DNA of 64,000 bases from Streptomyces sp. NRRL B-24484 (GCF_000717715.1 NZ_JOAI01000050.1:1-64000), one strand, 5' to 3'. Shown: positions 36,598 through 46,802, counted from the stretch's first letter. A program made the numbers and translations. Notes: a model not told the origin generated them from the sequence alone.

Positions 36598-37350
36598 TCA
36601 GCGGCGGGATCGGCGGCGCACCCAGCTGACGAGCGAGACCGCCCAGCCGGCGGCGCCGGCCGCGAGGACGAGGGCGCCGCCGCCGACCGACGCGTACGCG
36701 GCGGGGACGAGCAGCCCGTGCTTCGAGGCGGCCGGTCCCTTCACGGCGTCGAAGGCGCCGGTCCGCGGCACCGCGGCGATCCTGGCCGAGGGCCAGACGA
36801 CGCCCTCGACCCGGGCGACCACGTCGGTCGCGGCCACGGTACCGCTCGCGAGGTCGAGGTGGCTGCGGGAGTCGAGCGAGTTGGACCGGGAGTCGCCGAG
36901 CAGGAAGATCCGTCCCTGCGGCACGGTGATCCGGTACCCCTCGCCGGGGCCGAGGCGCTGGTCGGTGTAGGGCTCGTCGACGGCGGTGCCGTTGACGGTG
37001 AGGCGGCCGTCCGAGCCGCAGCAGGCGACGGTGTCGCCGCCCACGGCGACGATCCGCTTGACCATGGTCGCGCCGCCCCAGGAGGGTTCGCTGAAGACGA
37101 CGATGTCGCCGCGGCCCACGGACGCGCCGTCGGTCCGGCGGGCGAGCACGGTGTCGCCGTTCCGCAGGGTGGGCGTCATCGAGGTGGTGGGGATCCGGTA
37201 GGGCTCGTACTGCACCGCGAGGAGGGCGAATCCGCCGACCAGCATCGCGAAGCCCACGGCGATGGCGACGCCCTGCAGCACCGAGGCGATGCTCCGGCGG
37301 GGCCTGCGGGGTGTCGCCGCGGTGGCCGGACGCTCCGTGACACTGCTCAT
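36598..37350 (-). CDS. Type I signal peptidase (first of four in tandem)
   Basis: A 250-residue membrane protease that removes Sec/Tat signal peptides. The N-terminal anchor is at about residues 22-45 (SVLQGVAIAVGFAMLVGGFA), the catalytic Ser lies in IPTTSMTPTL and the Lys general base in MVKRIVAVGGD. GDSRSNSLDSR is conserved box E. A second membrane segment near the C-terminus is followed by RRRSRR, so both ends face the cytoplasm. GGAAGG precedes the ATG. It corresponds by position to the sip cluster of Streptomyces (sipW-Z); which letter is which cannot be told here. Confidence 0.92.
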   Translation of the reverse strand: MSSVTERPATAATPRRPRRSIASVLQGVAIAVGFAMLVGGFALLAVQYEPYRIPTTSMTPTLRNGDTVLARRTDGASVGRGDIVVFSEPSWGGATMVKRIVAVGGDTVACCGSDGRLTVNGTAVDEPYTDQRLGPGEGYRITVPQGRIFLLGDSRSNSLDSRSHLDLASGTVAATDVVARVEGVVWPSARIAAVPRTGAFDAVKGPAASKHGLLVPAAYASVGGGALVLAAGAAGWAVSLVSWVRRRSRR

Positions 37351-37593
37351 CGCGGTCGCACCTTCCTGGTGGGTGCGGGCCCGTCCGGCTCGCCCCCGAG
37401 TGGTCCGCGCCTGCGGTACGGGCACTGCACCGGGCTCCGGAGAGCCGGCGAGCCGCGGCACGTCCGAGCAGATTACTCGTCGGTACCGCGGCTCGCGCAA
37501 GAGTCGGCGGTGGATCGGTGGCGGTCCGTTTCCGGTGGCCCGTCCCTCCGGCCCCCGTGGCGGGGCGGCCGGAGGGCCGTCCCGGCGCCGGGG

Positions 37594-38586
37594 TCAGCGA
37601 CGGCGTCGGCGCAGCAGCCAGACGGCCGGCACGGCGGCTGCGGCGCCGGCCATCGGCGGCAGCAGCGGCGCGGAGGCGGAGAGGCCCTTCTGGTCGAAGG
37701 TGTCCGGCACCGGCAGGGTGGCCCAGTCACCGATCGGCCAGGCGACGACGAAGGCGCGGCCTACGACGTTCTTGACCGGCACCGTGCCGCCACCGGGCTG
37801 GTCCTGGTGGTAGCGGGAGTCCAGCGAGTCGCCCCGGTGGTCGCCCATGACCCAGATCCGGCCGTCGGGGACCTTCACCGGGCCGAAGGGCTTCTCGCCG
37901 CACGGGGTGTTGCCGGGGTACAGGTACGGCTCGTCGAGGGCGACGCCGTTCACCTTGACCGGGCCGCTGCCCTGGCACTCGACCGTGTCGCCGCCCACCG
38001 CGATGACCCGCTTGATCAGGTCCTTCTCGTTGGAGGACGGCATCAGGCCGATGAAGCTGAACACGTTCTGGATGCCGCGGACGAAGGCGTTGTTGGTCTG
38101 CTGGGTCGGCTCGTCGTTCAGCCAGCCGCCCGGGTCGTGGAAGACCACGACCTCACCGCGTTCCGGCTCGGATCCGAACCAGGGGGTGAGCTTGTCGACC
38201 AGGACGCGGTCGCCGATCTTCAGCGTCTGCTCCATCGAGCCCGACGGGATCGAGAAGGCCTGGACGAAGAAGGTCTTGATCACCAGCGCCAGGATCAGCG
38301 CGATGCCGATCAGGATCGGCAGTTCCTTCCAGAACGACCGCTGCCGCTGCGGCCGCTGCGCGGCCCGATCGGGGCTGTCCTGCGCGGTGTCGTTCTCCTC
38401 CGCGGCCTCACTCACCACGTCCTCCGCGTCGTTCGGGGCACCGACGAGCCTACCGCCGGCGGCGGCAGCCGTGCCCGCGTCGGCGGACTGCACGGCCTGT
38501 CCGGACTGGGCCGACCGGACCGCGCGGCCCCCCGTGCCCTCGGGCTCCGGGGCGCCCGAGCGGGCACCGACCACCAGATCCCCCAC
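37594..38586 (-). CDS. Type I signal peptidase (second of four)
   Basis: A 330-residue signal peptidase. About 75 hydrophilic residues precede the anchor (LPILIGIALILALVIKTFFV), the nucleophile is in IPSGSMEQTL, the lysine in LIKRVIAVGGD and box E in GDHRGDSLDSR. A C-terminal hydrophobic segment ends in RRRRR. The GTG is preceded by GGGAGGAG. An insertion (NDEPTQQTNNAFVRGIQNVF) between boxes C and D is shared with the third copy, so these two are the closest pair. A 243-base gap separates it from the first copy. Confidence 0.92.
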   Translation of the reverse strand: MGDLVVGARSGAPEPEGTGGRAVRSAQSGQAVQSADAGTAAAAGGRLVGAPNDAEDVVSEAAEENDTAQDSPDRAAQRPQRQRSFWKELPILIGIALILALVIKTFFVQAFSIPSGSMEQTLKIGDRVLVDKLTPWFGSEPERGEVVVFHDPGGWLNDEPTQQTNNAFVRGIQNVFSFIGLMPSSNEKDLIKRVIAVGGDTVECQGSGPVKVNGVALDEPYLYPGNTPCGEKPFGPVKVPDGRIWVMGDHRGDSLDSRYHQDQPGGGTVPVKNVVGRAFVVAWPIGDWATLPVPDTFDQKGLSASAPLLPPMAGAAAAVPAVWLLRRRRR

Positions 38587-38825
38587 GACATCTCCTCCCT
38601 GCTGTGCGGACGCACGCACGCCCGCGCTCACCAGTGCCGCACAGCGGGCACCACGCTCCGTAACCGACCGTCGACCCGCATCAGCCTGCCCGCAGAGGGC
38701 TGGTCCGACACCGGTGGCGACCCGAGAACCCGGGAAGGCCACGAGAGACCATGCGCCGAGCATTCCAGCACTTCTCTATCACTCCCGATCGGCCCGCCCG
38801 TGCTCCCACACGGCAGGCCGATCCA

Positions 38826-39812
38826 TCAACCGGACCGGCGAGTCCGCCGGGGCCCGGTCGACCTCCGCCTGACGGCGAACGGGAGGACGCCCAACACACC
38901 CATAACGAGCGAGGGTTCCGCAGGAGTCGGCGGAAGGCCGACCAATCCCGTCGGTGCGGGCAGTGCCGCGGCCGCGGACGGGGCCGTCGAACCGGGCGCG
39001 GCGGGAGAGGTGCCGACCGCCGAACCCGCCCGGATCGAGGAGAGTGACGTCGGAACGTCGAGTTGACCGAGCCTCGGCAGCGGCCAGGCGATGAGGAAGG
39101 CGCGTCCGACGACGTTGCTCACCGGGATGGTGCCGTTGCCGGGGTTGGACATGTGGAAGCGGGAGTCCGCCGAGAGGTCGCGGTGGTCGCCCATCACCCA
39201 GAGCCGCCCCGCGGGGACGCTGACCTTGAAGGGCTGACGGGACGGCACGTTGCCGGGGGCCAGGTAGGGCTCGTCCACCGGCTTGCCGTTGACGCTCACC
39301 CGCCCCTGGGCGTCGCAGCACTCCACGGTGTCCCCGGCGACGCCGATGACCCGCTTGATCAGGTCGTGCTCGTTGTCGGAGGGCAGCAGGCCCACGGAGG
39401 AGAAGACCTGCTTGACCTTCTTGACCACCGGTCCGTCGCTCGACGACCCGTGGTCGGTCTCCAGCCAGCCGCCGGGGTCGCGGAAGACGACGACCTCGCC
39501 GCGGTCGGGCTCGTTGCCGAACCACGGCGTGAGCTTGTCCACCAGGACGCGGTCGCCGATCTGGATGGTCTCCTCCATCGACCCCGAGGGGATGACGAAG
39601 ACCTGGACGAAGAACGTCTTCAGCACCAGCGCGATCACCAGCGCCACGACGACCACCAGGGGTATCTCGCGCAGCAGCGAGCGCCGTCGCCGGCGGGCGG
39701 CCCGCTGGGCCGTCCGGCGCCGGTCGGCGCGGCCGCGCGTCGGAGCGGGGGAAGGGCCGGTCTCCGGCTCCGCCTCGATCGTCCTGCCCCTACCTCGGGT
39801 GCCCATGGCCAC
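38826..39812 (-). CDS. Type I signal peptidase (third of four)
   Basis: A 328-residue signal peptidase with a basic N-terminus (RADRRRTAQRAARRRRRSL), anchor IPLVVVVALVIALVLKTFFV, nucleophile in IPSGSMEETI, lysine in LIKRVIGVAGD and box E GDHRDLSADSR. The C-terminus is a Pro/Ala-rich tail with a weak hydrophobic stretch (LVMGVLGVLPFAV) and a basic end. The GTG at 39812 overlaps the end of the fourth copy by 23 bases; an ATG two codons later is an alternative. Confidence 0.92.
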   Translation of the reverse strand: MAMGTRGRGRTIEAEPETGPSPAPTRGRADRRRTAQRAARRRRRSLLREIPLVVVVALVIALVLKTFFVQVFVIPSGSMEETIQIGDRVLVDKLTPWFGNEPDRGEVVVFRDPGGWLETDHGSSSDGPVVKKVKQVFSSVGLLPSDNEHDLIKRVIGVAGDTVECCDAQGRVSVNGKPVDEPYLAPGNVPSRQPFKVSVPAGRLWVMGDHRDLSADSRFHMSNPGNGTIPVSNVVGRAFLIAWPLPRLGQLDVPTSLSSIRAGSAVGTSPAAPGSTAPSAAAALPAPTGLVGLPPTPAEPSLVMGVLGVLPFAVRRRSTGPRRTRRSG

Positions 39813-40629
39813 CAGTCCCCCCTGTTGCGGCGAAAGCCTCCGGCCGGTCGAGCGACGTCCAGCGGCCGAACGGGAAGACCACCCACTCGGCGCGGCCGAT
39901 CACCTCGGACTCCGGGACGAAGCCGCCGCCGGGCTCCCCGAGGTGGTCGCGGGAGTCACGGGAGTCACTGCGGTGGTCCCCCATCACCCAGAGGCGTCCG
40001 GTCGGCACCACCACGTCGAAGGGCACGCGCGACGGCGCGTCCCCCGGCGCCAGGTAGGCGCTCTCGTCCAGTGGTACCCCGTTCACCCTCAGCCGTCCGT
40101 CCGATCCGCAGCACGTCACCCGGTCACCGGCCACGCCGACGACCCGCTTCACGAACACCGAGTCGCCGCCCGGGAAGAGCCCCAGGCGGTCGAGCAGCTT
40201 CCGGCCGGCCGAGGGTTCGTCGGCGTACGGCAGGAAGGATCCGGTGCCGTCGAAAACAACGATGTCGCCGCGCCGGACGTGCCCGCCGAAGGCGTACGCG
40301 AGTTCATTGGCCACCACCCGGTCGCCGGGCCGCAGCGTGTTCTCCATCGAACCGGACGGCACCGAGAACGGCCGCGCCACGAAGGCGTTCGTCACGAGCA
40401 GCAGGACCAGGCACGTCCCGGCGATCAGCAGGAGGTCCCGCCCCCACCCCCGGCCGGAACCGTCCTCGGAGTCGGACTCCGCGCCGTCCTCCGGGCCCGG
40501 CTCCGAACCGTCCTCGCGGCCGGCATCCCGGTCCGGACCGGCGGAAACGACCACGGACCGCGCCGGCGGGTCCGCACCGGCAGGTGCGGACCCTCCGTCG
40601 CGGTCCGTGGAAGGTTCGTGCGTGGTCAT
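39790..40629 (-). CDS. Type I signal peptidase (fourth of four)
   Basis: A 279-residue signal peptidase. An acidic, Pro/Glu/Asp-rich cytoplasmic N-terminus of ~70 residues precedes the single anchor (LLLIAGTCLVLLLVTNAFVA); the nucleophile is in VPSGSMENTL, the lysine in FVKRVVGVAGD and box E in GDHRSDSRDSR. Unlike the other three it has no clear C-terminal membrane segment. The site before the ATG is weak. It is first of the four in transcription order, after rplS. Confidence 0.92.
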   Translation of the reverse strand: MTTHEPSTDRDGGSAPAGADPPARSVVVSAGPDRDAGREDGSEPGPEDGAESDSEDGSGRGWGRDLLLIAGTCLVLLLVTNAFVARPFSVPSGSMENTLRPGDRVVANELAYAFGGHVRRGDIVVFDGTGSFLPYADEPSAGRKLLDRLGLFPGGDSVFVKRVVGVAGDRVTCCGSDGRLRVNGVPLDESAYLAPGDAPSRVPFDVVVPTGRLWVMGDHRSDSRDSRDHLGEPGGGFVPESEVIGRAEWVVFPFGRWTSLDRPEAFAATGGTGGHGHPR

Positions 40630-40644
40630 CGGGCTGAGCTTATC

Positions 40645-40680
40645 TCCCGGGCCTGAGAGGCCAAGGCCTACGGCCCGGGA
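40645..40680 (-). terminator. Terminator after rplS
   Basis: A 9-bp outer stem (40645-40653 with 40672-40680) encloses an inner AGGCC/GGCCT stem (40658-40669). It lies about 50 bases after the rplS stop, before the signal peptidase genes. Confidence 0.7.
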
Positions 40681-40730
40681 ACCTCGGGCCCGACCCGATG
40701 GTCCGTGTCCCGGCGGACCGGGACGACGGA

Positions 40731-41081
40731 TCACTTGTCGCGCTTCTCCTTGATCTTCGCGGCCTTGCCGCGCAGGTCACGGAGGTAGTACAGCTTGGCG
40801 CGGCGGACGGCACCGCGGGTCACGACCTCGATCTTCTCGACGACCGGGGTGTGCACCGGGAAGGTGCGCTCCACGCCGACGTTGAAGCTGACCTTGCGGA
40901 CGGTGAAGGTCTCACCGATGCCGGAGCCCTGACGGCGGATGACGACGCCCTGGAAGACCTGGACACGGGAGCGGTTGCCCTCGATGACCCGGACGTGAAC
41001 CTTGAGGGTGTCACCCGGACGGAAGGCGGGGACGTCGGACCGCAGCGAAGCGGCGTCGACAGCAGCGAGCTTGTTGCTCAT
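40731..41081 (-). CDS. rplS: 50S ribosomal protein L19
   Basis: A 116-residue L19, the usual length. [32 protein letters not shown] and [15 protein letters not shown] are family hallmarks. GGAG at six bases supports the ATG at 41081 over the ATG four codons upstream. A promoter-like sequence is at 41239-41268, and a terminator follows. Confidence 0.97.
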   Translation of the reverse strand: MSNKLAAVDAASLRSDVPAFRPGDTLKVHVRVIEGNRSRVQVFQGVVIRRQGSGIGETFTVRKVSFNVGVERTFPVHTPVVEKIEVVTRGAVRRAKLYYLRDLRGKAAKIKEKRDK

Positions 41082-41236
41082 GGTGCTCTCCATCGCAGAC
41101 GCCACAGGCCGTCCACGGAAGATCGTGAGAAAGGATGGTGATGCGGGCCGCATCGGCTGGCGACGAACCCCCTGTGGCGGGCGCATCGGGCCACGTGGCG
41201 GCCCCGAGAGGACGCCCAGCGACAGACAACAGTCGC

Positions 41237-42055
41237 CTATTCTTCCACAGCTCCGGCTGTCGGCCGAAATCGGCCGGCCTCCTCGTCCCAGACCAGGCCG
41301 AGCAGGTTGAGCGCCTCGCGCTCCTTCTTGTCGAAGGCGCCCTGCTGCCAGCGGGCGACCAGGTCGGGCCGGTTGGCCAGGGTCCGGGCGAAGGCCTGCT
41401 CGCGCCGCCAGCGCGCGATCCTGCCGTGGTGGCCGCTGAGCAGCACCTCCGGCACCTCGCGGCCGCGCCACTCGGCGGGCTTGGTGTAGACGGGGCCTTC
41501 CAGCAGGTCGGCCATGGCACCGGGGGCGAAGGAGTCGTCCCGGTGGGACTCGGCGTTGCCCAGCACGCCCGGCAGCAGCCGGGCGACGGCCTCGACCATC
41601 ACCAGGACGGCCACCTCGCCGCCCGCCAGCACGTAGTCGCCGATCGACGCCTCGACCACCGGCATACGGGTGGCGGCCTCGTCGATGACCCGGCGGTCGA
41701 TGCCCTCGTAGCGGGCCGGGGCGAAAGCGAGCCAGGAGCGGCCGGCCAGTTCCTGGGCGAGCTCCTGGGTGAAGGGGCGGCCGCTCGGGGTGGGGACGAC
41801 CAGGGTCGGCACCTCGCCGGCCGGCCCCTGGGCGAGGACGGCGTCCAGGGCGGCGCCCCACGGCTCGGGCTTCATCACCATGCCGGGCCCGCCGCCGTAC
41901 GGGGTGTCGTCGACGGTGCGGTGCACGTCGGTGGTCCAGCTGCGCAGGTCGTGCAGGTGGACGTCGAGCTGGCCGCGCGCCCTTGCCTTGCCGACCAGCG
42001 AGACGTTCAGCGGCTCCAGGTACTCGGGGAAGATCGTGACGACGTCGATCCGCAT
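41237..42055 (-). CDS. trmD: tRNA (guanine-N1-)-methyltransferase TrmD
   Basis: A 272-residue SPOUT methyltransferase that makes m1G37 in tRNA and prevents frameshifting. [28 protein letters not shown] and [11 protein letters not shown] form the trefoil-knot SAM site. It begins one base after the rimM stop (TGAGATG), so the two are coupled. The last codons overlap the rplS promoter candidate. Confidence 0.97.
   Translation of the reverse strand: MRIDVVTIFPEYLEPLNVSLVGKARARGQLDVHLHDLRSWTTDVHRTVDDTPYGGGPGMVMKPEPWGAALDAVLAQGPAGEVPTLVVPTPSGRPFTQELAQELAGRSWLAFAPARYEGIDRRVIDEAATRMPVVEASIGDYVLAGGEVAVLVMVEAVARLLPGVLGNAESHRDDSFAPGAMADLLEGPVYTKPAEWRGREVPEVLLSGHHGRIARWRREQAFARTLANRPDLVARWQQGAFDKKEREALNLLGLVWDEEAGRFRPTAGAVEE
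41239..41268 (-). promoter_or_regulatory. Candidate rplS promoter, same motif as rpsP promoter
   Basis: TTCGGC (41263-41268), 18 bases, AAGAAT (41239-41244) on the minus strand, with GAGCTGTGG immediately before the -10. The same arrangement is found upstream of rpsP at 43816-43845. It lies within the last codons of trmD, 158 bases before rplS. Confidence 0.55.
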
Positions 42056-42056
42056 C

Positions 42057-42725
<669 letters not shown>

Positions 42726-42769
42726 GGTGATCGTTCTCCTGGGGTGTTGCCGCGCTCCACGGCGCGTTC

Positions 42770-42799
42770 CTGGCTCTGACTGACCTGGCTCTGACTGAC
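42770..42799. repeat. Two 15-bp direct repeats upstream of rimM
   Basis: CTGGCTCTGACTGAC at 42770-42784 and 42785-42799, followed by another CTGGCT, in the 280-base gap between khpA and rimM. Confidence 0.9.
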
Positions 42800-42938
42800 C
42801 TGGCTGCCACCGGGCCCGGCTGCGACCGTCCCGACCTCGGCCGCCCCTGCGCCGACCGGTCCCGCGCGGTCCTGCCCGGGCCGACCCGGGCCGACCTCGA
42901 CCGGCCCGGATCCGCCCGCCGGACGGTGAACGCCAGAA

Positions 42939-42973
42939 GGGCCGGCCGGGACGACGTGCGTCCCGGCCGGCCC
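42939..42973 (-). terminator. Terminator after khpA
   Basis: A 15-bp perfect stem (42939-42953 with 42959-42973), loop ACGTG, about 33 bases after the khpA stop. It separates rpsP-khpA from rimM-trmD. Confidence 0.85.
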
Positions 42974-43005
42974 CTGGTACCTGACGATGACCTGACGGCT
43001 CCGCG

Positions 43006-43245
43006 TCAGCGGATGCTGTCCACGTCGACGAGGTCGACCCGGACGTTGCGGCCGCCGAGCGCACCCACCACGGTACGCAGTGCGCGGGCCGTACGGCCCC
43101 CGCGGCCGATCACCTTGCCGAGGTCGTCGGGGTGCACCCGGACCTCGATGGTGTTGCCCCGGCGAAGGTTGCGCGAACGCACCTGCACCTCGTCGGGGTG
43201 CTCGACGATGCCCTTCACCAGGTGGTCGAGGGCTTCCTCGATCAT
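43006..43245 (-). CDS. khpA: KH-domain RNA-binding protein KhpA
   Basis: A 79-residue single KH domain. The GXXG loop is [13 protein letters not shown], preceded by HPDDLGKV. KhpA with KhpB binds many RNAs in Gram-positives. It follows rpsP with a two-base gap and lies in the standard rpsP-khpA-rimM-trmD-rplS order. Confidence 0.93.
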   Translation of the reverse strand: MIEEALDHLVKGIVEHPDEVQVRSRNLRRGNTIEVRVHPDDLGKVIGRGGRTARALRTVVGALGGRNVRVDLVDVDSIR

Positions 43246-43247
43246 GC

Positions 43248-43679
43248 TCAGGCCTCGGTGGAGGCGGCCTCGGCGTCAGCCTCGGCCTTGTCCGCCTTCT
43301 TGGCCTTCGGGGTGATGGCAACACCGGTGGTGCTGTCCTCGAAGCCGGCGACGGCCTTGGCGAACAGGTGCGAGAAGTCCTCGACCTTGGGCTCGGCGAC
43401 CTTCAGCGGCTCCGGCGCGGGCAGGCCCTTGAACTTCTGCCAGTCACCGGTCAGCTTGAGGATGGCGAGGACCGGCTCGGTCGGCTGGGCGCCGACGGAC
43501 AGCCAGTACTGGGCGCGGTCGCCGTCGACCTCGATCTTCGAGGGGTTGTAGGTCGGCTGGTAGATGCCGATCTCCTCGATCGCGCGGCCGTCACGCTTGG
43601 TGCGGGAGTCGGCGACGACGATGCGGTAGTGCGGGGAGCGAATCTTGCCGAGACGCTTCAGCTTGATCTTGACTGCCAC
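43248..43679 (-). CDS. rpsP: 30S ribosomal protein S16
   Basis: A 143-residue S16. The core ([20 protein letters not shown], then [18 protein letters not shown]) is standard; the C-terminus after ~80 residues is an actinobacterial extension ending in Lys/Ala/Glu ([19 protein letters not shown]). The GTG start has AGGAG at somewhat long spacing. A promoter candidate is at 43816-43845. Confidence 0.96.
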   Translation of the reverse strand: MAVKIKLKRLGKIRSPHYRIVVADSRTKRDGRAIEEIGIYQPTYNPSKIEVDGDRAQYWLSVGAQPTEPVLAILKLTGDWQKFKGLPAPEPLKVAEPKVEDFSHLFAKAVAGFEDSTTGVAITPKAKKADKAEADAEAASTEA

Positions 43680-44144
43680 GGGAGTGGATTCTCCTGGAGT
43701 TGACGTGGGTGAGCGGCCGCTGCCACCGCGTGGGGTTGCGGCGACCGGCCGTTCAAGGGACACGCCAGCCGTAGGAGAGAGGGGTCCTGCCCGGCTGCCG
43801 AGTACTCAGCTGTCCATTCTGCCACAGCTCGGCCGGGCACCCGAACCGGCCCGCGCGGGCACCGGCGGGGCGAGGACGCGGAAGGAGCCGAGGCAGCGGC
43901 TCGGAACGGGACGGCGGCTCGGGCGTGAGAACGCACCGGCACCGCCGGGGAGCCGGACGAGGAGGGCGCCGGGCACGACACGGAGCCCCGGCAGCGTTCT
44001 GCCGGGGGCGGTGCACGGCGACAGCGCGGACGACCGCACTGCAGACCGGCCCGACCGAGGGCCCCCGCCCCCGGTAGAGCCGAGCACAGCGAACTGTCGA
44101 AACGGAGGGTGGTCACCGACGGCACGAGGGCCGCCGGACGGTAC
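43680..44144. other. Intergenic region: rpsP promoter and no gene
   Basis: 465 bases between rpsP and the HEAAH-motif gene. The promoter candidate for rpsP is at 43816-43845; otherwise GC-rich sequence with no frame I can support. Confidence 0.55.
43816..43845 (-). promoter_or_regulatory. Candidate rpsP promoter
   Basis: TTCGGG (43840-43845), 18-base spacer, CAGAAT (43816-43821), with GAGCTGTGG before the -10, as upstream of rplS. About 137 bases before the rpsP start. Confidence 0.6.
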
Positions 44145-44723
44145 TCAGCCGATCTTGAACGGCTGCTGGCAGGCGCCGCAGACGATGGACGCCTGTGCGA
44201 GCACGGAGGGGACGACACGGACGTTCCGCCCGCAACCGCACACCGCCTTGACGCGCACGCCGCCACCGGACGAGCCGTGCCGCGCCGCAGGACCGCGGAA
44301 GGCCCGGTGGCCGCCCTCGCCCGCGACGGCGAGCTGGTGGGCGCCGAGGGCGCGCTCCAGCCGCTCGATGGTGTCGGCGTACCTGTCCTGCGTCTCCTTG
44401 AGCATGGTCACCTGGGAGAAGCCGCTACTGGCGTGCGGTTCGACCGGGTGGGCCAGCCCGAGCTCGGAGGCGAGCATCAGGAAGCGCCGGTTGTGGTAGC
44501 GACCGGCCCGCGAGGTGTCGCGGATCTCCCGCGCGGCGGCCAGTCCGTGGGCGGCTTCGTGCAGCAGGCGCTCGAAACCGAGCCGGGTGCCGCACGCCGA
44601 GGAGGACTCGCCGATCAGCGCCTCGGGCGAGGCGAGATCGGGCAGGTCCTGGTGGTGGGCCTGGATGTCGCTCCAGGCGGCGGCCAGTTCGGCCGCGAGG
44701 ACGAGAGGCTGTGTCGTGCTCAC
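44145..44723 (-). CDS. HEAAH-motif protein with C-terminal zinc-ribbon-like cysteines
   Basis: A 192-residue actinomycete protein of unknown function. LLHEAAHGLAAAREI contains the HExxH zinc-protease motif, followed by the conserved SRAGRYHNRRFLMLASELGL. The C-terminus has VCGCGRNVRV and IVCGACQQPF, a four-cysteine zinc-ribbon pattern. Related proteins are often seen on actinomycete integrative elements as well as chromosomes (from recall). The GTG at 44723 is chosen to match homologue N-termini; no strong site precedes it. Whether it is a protease or a structural zinc protein is open. Confidence 0.72.
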   Translation of the reverse strand: MSTTQPLVLAAELAAAWSDIQAHHQDLPDLASPEALIGESSSACGTRLGFERLLHEAAHGLAAAREIRDTSRAGRYHNRRFLMLASELGLAHPVEPHASSGFSQVTMLKETQDRYADTIERLERALGAHQLAVAGEGGHRAFRGPAARHGSSGGGVRVKAVCGCGRNVRVVPSVLAQASIVCGACQQPFKIG

Positions 44724-45190
44724 GCTGGACCAACGATGGAGAGAGGGCCGATGTTCCGCGAGTTCCCGCTCACCGGGAATTCCCAGCAATCTCTCAGGAA
44801 TGCGCACCCGCTCCTGAATTGCGTTGTTCTGACCTGACGCAAGACCAACCCCCTGCATCTGTGGACCCGTCGATTCTCGGCGGGCTCTCGGCTATCACCC
44901 GGGAACGCGCACGCCGCCCCTAGGCGGACGGCCCGCAGCCCGGTCAAAATTGACAGGGCCACGGGCCGTATACCGTACCGCTTGTTTCGCACCGCCGGGA
45001 GTTGACCGGCGAGTAGCATCGACGAGCAGTGTGCAAACCTCGGTTAACAATCCGCTGAATCGGCATCGAATTGCAACGGACCCGGTTCCGTAACGGCTTC
45101 GGTTTGTACCGTTCCCGGCCCGGTGCCGGTCATCCGTTCCACGATCGTTGACGGCCCCGACGGCCCCGGCTGCCCCGGACGGTCGGCCGG
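44724..45190. other. Intergenic, AT-richer patch
   Basis: 467 bases between the HEAAH gene and proS. The part 44940-45100 is AT-richer than its surroundings, with GACCGTTCCC-like and ACCTCGGTTAAC stretches. No gene, tRNA or terminator of note. Confidence 0.5.
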
Positions 45191-46603
45191 TCAGTAGGCG
45201 CGGGCGACGATCGCGATGTTGCCGGGCTGGTCGTCGGTCTCCGGGACGGAGCCGTCGGCGGCGACGATGCAGCGCACCGAGACGCCCTGCTCGGCCAGCT
45301 CGGCCTCGCCCTCCGGGCCGAGGTCGGCCCAGGAGATGCGGCCCCAGCCGGTGCCGGCGGCCTCGACGGCCTCCTCGACGGAGGCGACGTCGACCGTACG
45401 GGCCTCGCGGCGCTCGCGGGACTGGCGGAGCAGCAGCTCCTGGTCCTCGTCGAGGATGCCGGGCACGACCGCGGCCAGGGAGTCGACGGAGACGGGCTCC
45501 TTGCCGCCGGCGATCCGGCGGACCAGCATCGCGGTGCCGTTCTCCAGGTCGCGCGGGCCGACCTCGATGCGCAGCGGAACGCCCTTGAGCTCCCAGTCGA
45601 CGGCGCGGCGGCCGAACGGGGTGTCCGTCCGGTCGTCGACCACGACGCGCACGCCCGCGGCCTCCAGGGCGGCGCCGATCTCGCGGACCTTGGCGAGCAC
45701 GGCGTCGTCGCCCTTGATCGCCAGCACCACGGCCTGGACGGCGGCCAGGCGCGGCGGCACCCGCAGGCCGCTGTCGTCGCCGTGGGACATGATCAGGCCG
45801 CCGACCATGCGGGTGGAGACGCCCCAGGAGGTCTGCCAGACGTGCTCCCGCTCGGCGCCCTGCAGCTGGTACGTGGTGTTGAAGGCCTTGGCGAAGTTCT
45901 GGCCCAGCTCGTGGCTGGTGCCCATCTGCAGGGCCTTGCCGTCACCCATCATGCCTTCGAGGGTGAGGGTGTTGATGGCGCCGGCGAAGCGCTCGCGGGC
46001 GGTCTTGCGGCCGAGCACCACGTCGATGCCCAGCACGTTGGTCATGAAGTCGCCGTACACCTCGGTGTGGATGCGCGAGGCGTAGGCGCGGGCGTCCTCG
46101 TAGGTGGCGTGGGCGGTGTGGCCCTCCTGCCAGAGGAACTCGGTGGTGCGCAGGAAGACGCGCGGGCGCAGTTCCCAGCGGACGACGTTGGCCCACTGGT
46201 TGATCAGCAGCGGCAGGTCCCGGTGGCTCTGGACCCACTTCGAGAAGTACTCGTTGATGATCGTCTCGGAGGTGGGGCGGACGACGACCGGCTCCTCCAG
46301 CTCCTTGCCGCCGCCGTGCGTGACCACGGCGAGCTCGGGCGCGAAGCCCTCGACGTGCTCGGCCTCCTTGGTCAGGTAGGACTGCGGGATGAACATCGGG
46401 AAGTACGCGTTCTGGGCGCCGGCGCGCTTGATGCGGGCGTCCATCTCCTGCTGCATCCGCTCCCACAGGCTGTACCCGTACGGTCGGATCACCATCGTTC
46501 CGCGCACCGGACCGTTGTCGGCCAGCTCGGCCTTGTTGATCAGGTCCTGGTACCAGCGGGGAAAGTCTTCCGACTGGGGAGTGAGTACGGGTGTCTTGGC
46601 CAT
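45191..46603 (-). CDS. proS: Prolyl-tRNA synthetase, archaeal/eukaryal-like type
   Basis: A 470-residue class II synthetase charging tRNA-Pro. Motif 2 region RWELRPRVFLRTTEFLWQE followed by GHTAHAT, and motif 3 in LIMSHGDDSGLRVPPR, are the archaeal/eukaryal (short) form; the ~180-residue editing insertion of ordinary bacterial ProRS is absent. No Shine-Dalgarno is seen; a -10-like TACCAT lies seven bases before the ATG, so a leaderless message is likely. It sits divergent from a methyltransferase gene and outside the usual operon. Many Streptomyces carry a bacterial-type proS elsewhere; whether this genome does cannot be seen. Confidence 0.93.
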   Translation of the reverse strand: MAKTPVLTPQSEDFPRWYQDLINKAELADNGPVRGTMVIRPYGYSLWERMQQEMDARIKRAGAQNAYFPMFIPQSYLTKEAEHVEGFAPELAVVTHGGGKELEEPVVVRPTSETIINEYFSKWVQSHRDLPLLINQWANVVRWELRPRVFLRTTEFLWQEGHTAHATYEDARAYASRIHTEVYGDFMTNVLGIDVVLGRKTARERFAGAINTLTLEGMMGDGKALQMGTSHELGQNFAKAFNTTYQLQGAEREHVWQTSWGVSTRMVGGLIMSHGDDSGLRVPPRLAAVQAVVLAIKGDDAVLAKVREIGAALEAAGVRVVVDDRTDTPFGRRAVDWELKGVPLRIEVGPRDLENGTAMLVRRIAGGKEPVSVDSLAAVVPGILDEDQELLLRQSRERREARTVDVASVEEAVEAAGTGWGRISWADLGPEGEAELAEQGVSVRCIVAADGSVPETDDQPGNIAIVARAY

Positions 46604-46802
46604 GGGGCGAATGGTACGGCGATCGACCTGTCGACCGTGAATCCGTTTCACCGGCGCACTGCGGGGGCGCACACCTCGGCGCACGGACACTCCCTGCACA
46701 CCTCTGGACGGCGGGGCCCGGGCGCTGTTCGCTGGGAGGCGGGGCGGGACACGACCGGGGGGAGCCGGAGCATCGGACGCACACACCGAATGGGAGGCCG
46801 CG

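Noticed and set aside
43680..45190. Integrative element or tRNA attachment site around the HEAAH gene
   Set aside because: No integrase, tRNA, direct repeats or transfer genes; only one gene with a mobile-element-associated relative.
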